Assembly (NCBI GenBank): GCA_037074765.1
Contig: JBAMDO010000350.1
Span: forward strand, 1-35,032
Direction of reading: 5' to 3'
Length of the DNA: 35,032 bases
Origin: Mansonella perstans
Taxonomy: Eukaryota; Nematoda; Chromadorea; Rhabditida; Onchocercidae
Shown: one piece after another, positions 25,394 through 35,032 of the stretch
Layout of the letters: each line of letters opens with the position of its first letter
Position numbering within the stretch: position 1 is the first letter of the stretch
Notes under the pieces: generated by a model
Databases searched by the model: none
Seen by the model: the letters and a program-made list of their open reading frames with translations, nothing else
Told to the model about the DNA's origin: nothing
Program-made: the position numbers and the translations under genes

Positions 25394-26763
25394 ATGAGCG
25401 ACTCATTTTCATTTATTACTAAAAAAAAGGAAATGTTTCTCATTTGCTTTTAACTTGTCAATTTAATTGCAAATTTTCAATAGAGTTACAGGATAAATTT
25501 CATATAAGGTTTTAAGTATAGTTTAAGGATAATAAATGAATTTGAATGAAATAATGCTAGCGAATTTTTCGAGAGTTTTTATCATCCCATTTAATTAAAT
25601 CGACAATTTTAAAATTATCACAAACATTGTTTATTCATACTTAATATTATGGAAATTTTTTTATTAGAAAAGAACAAAAGAACTTTTTTCTTTTTATCTG
25701 GAACTTCTGATGATTTCATTATTTCCTTCAATTAAATTGACAAGTTTAATATTACCATCAATATGGTGATAAATTTTAATAATAAATATATTATTCAATG
25801 TAATTTGATAAAATCACAAAGTTCATTTACCGAAACACATTTCTCGCATTTATACCATTTTCATTTTGTTGTTGATAACATTTGCTAAGAATTTTATTTA
25901 TTTATTGTAAATTTTAAATTTAAAAAATATACAAAACAAAAATTATATATCACAGAAATTATTTCTTCACATTACTTTTTTATCAAATGTTAACTGGTGA
26001 CATTTATTGTGGAATTTCACTTAATTATCATCAAGTTTTATCAGTTTCTTTTCTGTGATAATTTCATTAACTTTTTATCTAATTTTATAAATGTAGGAAG
26101 CAATAAATGGTATCATCGGAATAAGCATTTCATATGGATCCAGATTATTTATAAGATTATTTGAAATTGCATCGCGAGCTTTTGAAATTTCATTTGCGTG
26201 ATAACGCAGTTTGGGATGTAAGATTTGCACATCGAGGTACAAAATTAAACTTTTAAAGTTGCAAAAAGGCGCCTACTCAGTTTCTTTTCTATTTTTATTT
26301 CTTGTAGAAAAGTGGGGGAGAACTGCTATATGTATGATTTAAGGATTATGCAAAATAATCAAATAAAGTAGCATTAAATTGTTAAAAATTGAGGAAATTA
26401 TGAATGAATAATATTTGAAAGTGAAATAAGATAGATTATTGCTAAGGCATATTAAGGAATAATAATGAAAATTTCATGAATATAATGATAAAAATGAATT
26501 TAGAATGTAACCAAATCACACTAAATGATTGAATTTTTAGAGTTTTTTTTTTTCGCTAAGTTTTAATCGAACGCTATAATTGTAATTCTTATTATATGAG
26601 TAAATTATGTTGTTAAACTGAAACAACTAGTTTTGTTTCAACAAATTCATATTTACTTATTTTAAATGCCTAGATATTGTATTTTTACAGTTATTATTAT
26701 AAATTTAATAACAATAATGTAAAATTTTATAATGTGTTCTTGAACAACGTAAATCTCTTTCAG

Positions 26764-26818
26764 AATATCGAGGACCACATTTCTACTTTTTTTAATGTGC
26801 TACAATTGAGTTATTGGA
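26764..26818 (+). promoter_or_regulatory. 5' UTR of PLK4-like kinase after a probable trans-splice acceptor
   Basis: CTCTTTCAG ends at 26763. The leader to the ATG at 26819 contains a four-codon upstream ORF (ATG at 26795, stop at 26807-26809), which could reduce translation. In another frame this interval reads NIEDHISTFFNVLQLSYW, so an alternative coding use is possible (see findings). Confidence 0.45.
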
Positions 26819-29800
26819 ATGAATCGTCTGCAACGCGTATGTTTTCTATTTTTTTTTTTTTTAAATGTTGTGTTAGTGTTACAGTTGCAATCTTGATCTT
26901 TTGAATGAACTGTGGTCTTAAGTTCAAGTTATCCCACTTTTTAAATGAATGCTTCAGTGCATAATTTAAGCATCGAAAAATCTGTTGCATACCGTCCAGT
27001 TTTCAAATTTTAAAAGTGGTTTGAAAAGATAAAACATAGATAAAACATATAATTGTATCCTAGGAGTATGGTGATTTGGAAGAAATTGGACGTGGAGGAT
27101 TTGGAGTCGTTTATCGCGCTCTATGTATTGCCAAAGGGAAAGAATGGAGCGGGAAAAATGTCGCAATCAAAAAGGCTCGAAATTTATTCCAGCTTTTTTA
27201 AGAATGTGTAATATTGTGAGTGGTTGTTCATTTTATCAAGAGTATTTCAGATTGATATCACCAAAGCATCAACATTTCGAGTCGAATTGGAGTTAGAAGC
27301 CTTGTCTAAACTTATTCATGATAATATCGTAAAATTTTATGACCAATTCCAAGAAGATGGTGCACAATATATCATTATGGAATATTGCAAACACCGATCA
27401 CTGCGAGATTACGTTAAGCAAAATGGAAAATTGTCTGATTTTTCAGGTAATGTTTTCTCTAGTTTTCAATTTGAAATAATAAAATAGCGCAGCCCATTTA
27501 CAGAATTTTCGTGCAAACTTAAAAAGTATCAATATATCGTAGAAACAGTTTTAACCGATCATCGTTGATAATTCGTTGTAATTTCTGGTCTAGACATGAA
27601 ATTTATTGTATTATTATTTTCATTGTTTTCACAATATTGTATTTACTAGTTTTTTAAACATAATATTTATGCAGCGGCATATATTCTTCGTCAGTTAGTA
27701 AGCGCGGTGAAGCATATACATGAGCGTAATATGATACATCGTGATCTGTCCGCTGGGAACGTCCTTATTTCATCGATCAGAGACGACAAATTGTTTGTTG
27801 TAAGTTTTATGGTTTAAAATTTGATACTTATCATATTTACTCCATAACAGTGAATGGAAATTTTTTAAAATGTCGCATGAGTATAGCCTTAATGAGCTCG
27901 GATCTGTTATACTTAAGTTTTATCTTTTACATTTTTGAGCGATTTAACACTCTAAAAATTGTAGAAACTTGCTGATTTTGGTCTTGCGACGAAATTCCGA
28001 AAAGGTGATATTGCTAGGACAATGCTTGGTACTCCCGGATACATCGCGCCGTGAGTGTATAAAATTTTATATTGACTGCAAATTAGTTCAGTTACCCTCA
28101 AATTTTCCGATATATTGAAGTAAGTTTACTAGTCAGAAGATGATGGTTCTGCGGGTTCTGTGCGTTATCGGAACCTTGTTTTTTAAACTAAAAATAACTT
28201 CAGACAATACTGACATTCATATTGACACCAAATATATCAACGGTACCAGAAGATAAATGAAAGCTGCTCTTTCTATCTGCTTAAATTCATTGTCTGGCGA
28301 TCATTTTATATAACACTGCAGGCAAGTATATAATCGGCATTACAATCAAAAAGCAGACGTTTACTCTTTGGGTGGAATATTATATTTAATGTTAACTGGT
28401 AATGATCCGCCGCGTGATCACGAAGTGAATCCTTTCAAGGAAGCCATCTCGCTGGAGGGTGCTACTCTCATTCAAAGTATGATGGATCCGATTGAACAAA
28501 GACGTATTTCTCTTGGAGGTGATTTTTTCCCGGAACTTACATAGCTAATGGCAAATAATATTTGGCTGTACTAATTATTAATGATAGTTGATCTCTTGAT
28601 CTTCCGCACAGTCATTTTCACTTTATTCACATTATCACACATCTAAATAAACAAGTGAATGATTCATTTCGTTAAGATGTGTCAATGAGTGACTTCATGA
28701 GAAAAGTTGATGGACTTAGTCTTCCCATAAGTCGATCTCGAGAAACATCAAAAGAAAGAGTCATTTATCGTGACTGTCAAACTGCGGTAAGCTAGCATTT
28801 GCGCAGATTTCAACAACAATCTTTTCTATTCTTTATAGCAAAATGGTTTGGTGAATAAATGAAGATACTCGACTACCTTTCACAATTCAGACACCAGAAA
28901 TTTTTTTTTTTAACAGCGCGTAGAATACTGAAGTGGAATTAATACCTTGGAAAACTTAGGAACTTTTTTTGATATTTCCAGCATATTTCACCAGCGCTTA
29001 TTCGAGCACATTCAGCAAGACCACCAACGGCTAGTGGATATAAACATATAACTAAAGATTCTGCATTTGAAAGCGGCGAAAGTACTCATCCTGTTCGTTA
29101 TCGTTACTTTTTTTTGTCATGCTATGTTATGAACTCTATTTATTTTACTCTCTGTCAATTTTTGTTGTTTTTATTATTATGACAGTTTAATTTCCCTATT
29201 AACTGAGAGTACTTCTAACGTAGAATGCAGATTCATTTTCACTTACCGTGTTAGCATAATTTGATTTCGAAAAAAAATTTTTTTAAAGTGTCGTAGACGA
29301 CCACCTTCGGATTACGGTCTTAGTGAATCGGTTGGCATAACAAATTGTCGACATGGTAGTTATTCGGAGAATCAGTGTACACACTGTAGCAAGCGTCGGT
29401 CATCAGAAGGAAAGTATGGAAGGTAAGAAATGAAAATTTATCTGCTCTATGAAGTGCTGTGAAGCGCTGATTTGTGTATTTTCCATGCTTTTTCATCTTT
29501 GTTCAGTGTATTTGGTGTTTTAAAAATTTCAACTTTTAATTTTTGTAGAAATGTTTTTTTTAACCAATTATAGAGAGATTGATATATACGAACACAATGG
29601 TATGCGACATTTATCACGTCCGGAACAAAAGCCTGCGCTTATTGCACCAGCTGATACTAGTCTTAAACAGATGAAAAGAGGCTTTGGTGATCTTTCAAAT
29701 AAAACAACCATCGCACTTGTTTGGCCAATTGATGTGTCACGTTTGGCACCTTCTGAAACTGTACGGAAAGCTGGAAGGGTAAATTGAAATTAATTCTAAT

Positions 29801-32800
29801 GTTACGAATGAGTGACTTTAGTGCTCTTGTGTTTTATGTATTGTTTCTGTGCATGATTTGTTGATTTGTTTTCATAACTTGAATATTTTCATTAAGTAAT
29901 ACTTATAGTTGTTTATTGCTGTAAGATCCGCATTTTTAGCATGCGAATGATTAATAAGGTTTTAAATGGTTGTTAGGGAATATCTCACAAGCAAAAAACA
30001 TATTGTCGAATATTATCATATATATCGAATATTATCATATATATCGACTATATTGTCAATCTTTTCGATAGCGCAGAAGATAGTGATTGAGGAAAATATG
30101 ATGGTTACTTCGATGGTTGACATGGCTCAATGCAGAAGCACGTGATATATCCTATGATATATGCCTTCACACTTTTTAATATCAGAAATATCTTGCTTAT
30201 TTTTACAATTTTCGTGACAATGAGTTTTAAACTTTAGTTCTTTCAATATTATATGTTATTCAGTTAGTCTTCTATTTAAATCTTATGTTTAAAGTCACTG
30301 CAGTTCACACTTCAAAAGAATGGCACAATCGTCTACGAAGCAATTATTCGAGATCGAAGCCGGTCAACCAATCGAAATGGTTCTGCAAATGATGAGATAG
30401 TAAAATGGATTGCCATAGTGAAGAAAACAACGAATGGAACGCAGGATTTTTCGGTTTTTCATCAATCAGATAAACGCGCTTCCACTGTTGCAAATAAGGA
30501 AATACCATCTGTTCTGGTTGATCCTAAAATTCATCGTAATTATTACAGGTGCAGTGATAATTATTGGTTTTCGGTTGGAATTGTCATGTTCTTTGATCAT
30601 TTGGTTTGATTGGTCAAAAAATCTGACAATTTACCATGCAATCAAAAAATCGGACAATTTACAATGCATATGCATAAATGAACAATTTTCATTTCAGTTT
30701 AAAACGGTTGCAACATCCGGGCGATAAAGTGGATGAGATTGCTTTGGCGTTGTACCGGAGAATTCTAGATGAAGTCAATGCTATAGGAGCACGTATTGTC
30801 AAGATTATCTTCAAACCATCGTCCGATAGCACTGCTCGATTGATGGAAAATGGCGACTTTAGAGTCAAATTCCAAGATGGTGTATCTTCAAAACACTTTT
30901 CTTTTTCAATTAGGCTTAATAGGACTTTCAATTCCTGTGCTATCGACATATGCCTTACAATGCTTTTATTAATGCACATCCTTATATACATAAATGGATA
31001 TGAAGCGATGCAAAATTGGTCTTAATATTGTGATAATTGCATCTTTAAATAAAGGATGAAGCGTTGATACCTCTTAAGTAGCTACACTCTCTGCTGGTAT
31101 AACATTCGCAATATTTAGCTGGTCCATACTAAAATTTGTTTATAACTGCCGACTTTCTGGTAACTCCTAGCAATATCTTAGTTGAAAAAAGAAAAAACAC
31201 CTGAAGACTTGTATATTTATTTGAAAATGAAAATCAGTTTTCACTTTAAGGATGTTGTTATAACTTTGGTATTGCTGTGGTGATCCATTTTTTTTGGAGA
31301 GTAGTTAGTAAAGACGTGGATGTAAGAAGTCATGCAGTTCAAAGTTCAACAAATGAGTTTTTTTTCTTGTCGAAATTTTCTACGTAAATTTAAAATGAAA
31401 TATCAATATAAGCATTTGTTTTTGCAGGGCGGTTGGCTATATTGAAAAAAACCGCAGACTCGATTGTTGTTACAGCAAACAGTAAAACATTCGCATCTTT
31501 GTCAACTGGCAAGTTTTTCTTTTTTATTGAGTGGTATGAATTTATATGTTCGTTGTTGTCAATGTTATCGAGATATTGATTCATTTTGAAAATGGCTATC
31601 ACACATTCCACTATTCAGAACGAATTTCCAAATCTATCTGTTATTATTTCTGGTAGTTTCTTTCTCAGTTTTCTTCCGGCACTCTGATGTGTCTGAATTT
31701 TTCCCCTAAAATCTGTAATGATGAATAATGAATTTTAATCGCAAGCTCACACTAAAGCTCACACTCTTTTTTCATGCATTGGGAATATTTTTTATGCAAC
31801 AGCAGGTGCATTACCCACCATAAGAGCCTTACGTCTTGAAAATTAAATCTATGTGTATTATTTAAGTCAAAGTTTGTTCTTTTAATTTGCAGAAGAAAGG
31901 TGCATGTTTGAATGTGCTCATACGGATGCACTTTTGTTGGAGACATTTTTGGAGAGTGCACCGTTTAAGACTGTGCAATCATTTCCATTTCATTTCTCAA
32001 GCAGCAGGTTTGCCCATTTTTTTCTATCCTATGTTTGGAAGAAATTCTTACTTAATTAGGAAATCATTTCAGCCAATTCATTATGAATGAAATGAGTGAA
32101 ATACGAAAAGAAAGAAATTTGACGGAACAGCAAACGAAACATATGATTTCGGAAGGACCTGATGTTCCTATTCAGCGATTACCAGCCAAAAAGTGTCAAT
32201 CCACGGATTACATACCGAGGCAGTCTCGTACACCACTTCGCACTCGCAATATTTCATCGTTATCTAGGGTAAACTTAATTTTATTGCAATTCCTTCCGGA
32301 ATTATTTTATTCTTAAACTTTCTTCATATAGAGAAAAAAATTTGTATTATAACTCAGCATTTCATAAAAAATATTGATATTCTTTTTTTTACTGCAATTC
32401 CTTCCGGAATTATTTTATTCTTATTTTTTTTTCAAGATATCCATAACATATAACACTAGATGGTCGTAAAATATGCACTTTTTTGACATGACGGTTTAGA
32501 GATGTCAACAATTTTTCTTGTATGACTGATTTTTTCCGGTTTTTTTTTCATCATTTGGATTTCGAATATTTTCGGAAAGCTGGCGAAAAAGGTTTGGATT
32601 TGCCTCTTTTAACTTTTTAAGCTTGTTTCAGAATTCAAATAACGATGTCGAAATTATTCAAAAAACTAGAAAAGCAAATTGCTCATCACCCGAAAATTTG
32701 CAGCTGGTACGTTCTTCCAGTTCTATTGATATTTTATTTATTTACCTATCTTTTTTTTTGAGATTCTAGTTCGATGCTCTCAAATCTACATAAATAATTA

Positions 32801-33468
32801 ATATTTAGTCTCGCCACCGACCTCAGATGCTTGTAGATGGAGAGTACATCTTGCGCGGTCAGTTTAATAAAAATGTAAGTTTGCTATAGTTATCAATCAT
32901 GAAGCAAAATATTGCTATGCTAGTCTTCTACGATTAAAAAAATATTTAAAGAAAGAAAAAAATGAACGATTCAAACGAAAAATAGATGCTTTGAGAAGAA
33001 TGTTTTATGTTTTATTTTCTTTTTCGTTTAGGGTACACAAATTCCAACTCGAATTATTTTAAATGATCCAAAAAATGCGCTGGAACTACGAATATCTTCT
33101 AACGATCCAAATGTTTTTGTTTTTAAACAAAATGGTCATGAAGAAAGGTTATCATTTGATAAATTCAGAAATGTTTAAAAAACTCGAAAATCGCTCAATA
33201 TCATTCATTTAATGTTTTGTAGAATTATATTACTATTGAAGGCAGTTTCGCATTATATCTTATCGTTACTTGTTGCTTGTTTATATCAGTTTTGAAAAAA
33301 GAAATATATTCAAATCATACAAAGGTTTTGAAATTGAAATTGGTGAACAATTTAAGGTTTCGTTTTGATGGTATCAATTATGGCTGTGTTCCAGCGGCCG
33401 CTCGTGATCTTCTTTTTACACTGTATCGGAAACGGCAAAAATTGGATGCATCATTAAATTACTCTTGA
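26819..33468 (+). CDS. zyg-1/plk-4-like: PLK4/ZYG-1/SAK-type polo-like kinase, 19 exons
   Basis: Master kinase of centriole duplication. Exons: 26819-26836, 27064-27174, 27251-27446, 27675-27799, 27965-28050, 28322-28518, 28677-28786, 28982-29092, 29289-29422, 29574-29778, 30304-30548, 30698-30879, 31428-31508, 31893-32007, 32073-32268, 32632-32706, 32809-32874, 33032-33147, 33357-33468; total 826 residues. The kinase domain (about 8-253) has IGRGGFGVVY, VAIK (K42), HRDLSAGN (D132), DFG (154-156), and GYIAPQ where APE is usual. A degron-like ESGEST (311-316) follows, then a linker with CRHGSYSENQCTHC (338-351). The cryptic polo-box module (about 410-640) includes VSRLAPSETVRKAGR, KNGTIVYEAIIRD, ARLMENGDFRVKFQDG and a helical CMFECAHTDALLLETFLES. 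Polo box 3 (about 735-820) is split over the last three exons; its end, NGHEERFRFDGINYGCVP plus a helix, aligns with the human PLK4 tail. Human PLK4 is longer and C. elegans ZYG-1 shorter. Introns 2 and 13 need GC donors. The first exon encodes only six residues and is the least certain part. Confidence 0.9.
30007..30044. repeat. 19-bp tandem duplication in a kinase intron
   Basis: CGAATATTATCATATATAT occurs twice in tandem (30007-30025, 30026-30044) and a third partial start follows at 30045. It lies inside intron 10 of the PLK4-like gene. No function is suggested. Confidence 0.7.
32285..32423. repeat. 31-bp identical direct repeat in kinase intron 15
   Basis: The same 31 bases, beginning TGCAATTCCTTCCGGAATT, occur at 32285-32315 and 32393-32423, spaced 108 bp start to start. 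The core TTCCGGAA is self-complementary. It lies just downstream of the 32268/32269 splice site, within the intron. Confidence 0.85.
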
Positions 33469-33897
33469 AAACATGGATTCTCTTTTGCTTACTGATCTCT
33501 ACCTTATTGATCATTTGATATTTTTTCATAATCATTCAAAATTCATTCTTGTATAGCCTTAACTATATCTAAAGTACATAACACTGTGCTCCTGACTTAT
33601 TTGTAGCTTGTCAACTTATTTTGACATCAGCTTTCTAATTCGTTTAATTGATATTGACTATATCAGTGTTTTGATTATACTGATTGTTAATTTATTGTTT
33701 AATATAAGTTTCAAATTCCGTTTTTATTGTATCTTTTTTGGTATCTTCAAAAATATTCAAAATTTCCATCCACAGTTGTTGATGTGAAATAAGTACGAAT
33801 ATAAAAAGCTCTCATAAGAATTAGCCTATATGATCTTTGCTTAGCTATTATCTCGTCATTAGTTTTATTCGTTTAACTGTCTGAAAATGTTTATCCA

Positions 33898-33903
33898 AAT
33901 AAA
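33898..33903 (+). promoter_or_regulatory. poly(A) signal candidate, PLK4-like gene
   Basis: AATAAA lies 430 bases after the stop codon, followed by a TTGTTGT and T-rich stretch resembling a downstream element. Confidence 0.4.
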
Positions 33904-34054
33904 TTGTTGTACAATTGTTTTTTTTCTTTTTTGCAAACTCAATTTTAGATTGTGCGAGTAAATTTTTGATCGTATTTAATGAAAAAATATTCGATGAAAA
34001 TGTTAGATGTAACTTCTGGGTAGAAAAAGTAAGATCTAAATAATTACAGGTATA

Positions 34055-34094
34055 AGTTTAAAATTTAAAATTTAAAGTTTAAAATTTAAAATTG
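34055..34094. repeat. 7-bp AAAATTT tandem run
   Basis: About five copies of AAAATTT, one changed to AAAGTTT, form a short self-complementary AT repeat near the right edge. Confidence 0.7.
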
Positions 34095-35032
34095 ACACAT
34101 CAAATTGATTGAATTATCAATTATTTCAATAGTTAGCTTGATAAGCTGAGATGTTGAGGAGATATTACATCTTAATTGCTTGTTAGTTGAAAAATGGTAT
34201 GATGGAAATAGTGAAGTGAATGGAAAGCTACCATAAGCGCATTAATTTATTATATGAAGTTCTCGGTAAGACTGAAAATCTATGTGAGAAAAGATGTCAA
34301 CCATTGCCAAGTATAGTTCAGTTTTGTAATTGATTAATTGTGGTTGATCTTTTATGCAAAAAATAAAAATATACAAGTAAGGAAGTGGAGCATATTTGGA
34401 ATATAATTTGGGACAGTCAATTTAATTGATAAAGTCTTTACTAACTGAGTGTTCAAAATTAGACCAAAGGCTTGCTTATATTGAAAATATTAGGCTATGT
34501 TATGTGATTAAAAAAGGCAGAAAAATCTTGTAAACATTTGGAAACAAAAAGAAATTCAGTCAGAATTTCAGATTTTTTTTTTTTGTTCCAAGAATTATCC
34601 AACTTGGTAATTAATCAATCGTTGTTAACAGTACAAAAAGAAAAATGCATAATTTTTCAAATTTCCTGCCATAAATTTGCTTAAACATTAAAACGATAAA
34701 TTTGTATTTTTTATTCATTCAACATTTTTTGTTATCATTTAATCTTATCATTGTCTTTATTCCACTCTTTTTTATAATTTTTAAAATTTTTTATGGATTA
34801 AGTAAAATCTCTCATGCGACTGGAAATTTTGCTTTTGTATTGATTTGTTTGGATTATTTACTCATAAACCCAACAAATCAGTAGCATTCTTCATAGTTAA
34901 TTACCTACGAGAGAACATGAAATTCGGAGTTCCATTAAGCTTAGACTATTTAAATAAGTTTACAAAATTGATAAAATTTTTATGATTACAACTGTTATTA
35001 ATTGTATTGCCTCAATCAATATTTGATATCTA

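Larger units (their letters stand above)
24597..26763. other. spacer containing the tRNA gene, upstream of PLK4-like kinase
   Basis: Apart from the tRNA (25311-25393) and a poly(A) candidate (24872-24877), this is AT-rich sequence. A possible coding island at about 26097-26217 is treated in the findings because it cannot be joined confidently to any gene. Confidence 0.6.
33469..35032. other. 3' UTR of the kinase gene and AT-rich flank
   Basis: After the stop at 33466-33468 there is roughly 430 bases of probable 3' UTR, then sequence with no recognisable gene. An AAAATTT 7-bp repeat run lies at about 34055-34094. The hydrophobic open frame at 34702-34884 is AT-driven low complexity. Confidence 0.6.

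Noticed and set aside
30689..30991. Minus-strand open frame of 100 codons
   Set aside because: It is antisense to kinase exon 12, which carries the cryptic polo-box motifs on the plus strand.
33290..33368. Alternative last kinase exon starting after TATATCAG at 33289
   Set aside because: It reads in frame but ends at a stop without the expected helix. Using the TTTAAG acceptor at 33356 instead restores alignment with the end of polo box 3 in the same phase.
4949..33468. Possible operon of four same-strand genes
   Set aside because: Gaps of 2.2-2.8 kb and separate acceptor-plus-leader structures are much larger than nematode operon spacing of about 100-1000 bp, and the functions are unrelated.
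34702..34884. Hydrophobic 60-codon open frame near the right edge
   Set aside because: It is low-complexity Phe/Ile/Leu coding of T-rich DNA with no signal of a real membrane-protein family.

Overview
This looks like nuclear DNA of a parasitic nematode, most likely a spirurid/filarial-type worm. It is very AT-rich. Its protein-coding genes are cut into many short exons by AT-rich introns that nearly all end in (T)TTCAG or a similar acceptor, and acceptor-like AGs lie just upstream of the start codons, as expected for spliced-leader trans-splicing. The proteins match animal families: QSOX, IMPACT and PLK4/ZYG-1. The exact species cannot be read from the sequence. Exon joins were worked out by eye; each of the four gene models closes in frame.

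Layout. 1-4947: no gene, with several simple and tandem repeats. 4949-11048 (+): quiescin sulfhydryl oxidase in 12 exons. 11049-13686: spacer with a long degenerate TAAA-type tract and a neat 28-bp minisatellite. 13770-15234 (+): IMPACT/YIH1 homologue (RWD plus UPF0029 domains) in 4 exons. 15235-17998: spacer. 18064-24596 (+): five-exon gene of uncertain family with a C-terminal FCS-type zinc finger; its 3.2-kb last intron holds a decayed antisense non-LTR retrotransposon and a 34-bp triple repeat. 25311-25393 (+): tRNA-Leu(CAG). 26819-33468 (+): 19-exon PLK4/ZYG-1/SAK centriole-duplication kinase with kinase domain, a degron-like motif, cryptic polo boxes and a C-terminal polo box 3. 33469-35032: 3' UTR and AT-rich sequence without a recognisable gene.

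All four protein genes and the tRNA lie on the + strand, but the gaps of 2.2-2.8 kb argue against a nematode operon. The functions are unrelated: secretory-pathway disulfide formation, translation-stress control, probably chromatin or RNA binding, and centriole biogenesis. I see no CRISPR-like, phage-like or other obviously novel system. The most rewarding points are the kinase gene (two candidate GC-AG introns, an APE-to-APQ change, a conserved-position phosphodegron with Glu for Asp), the FCS-finger gene, the missing GT donor at the QSOX active-site exon, and the antisense LINE relic.
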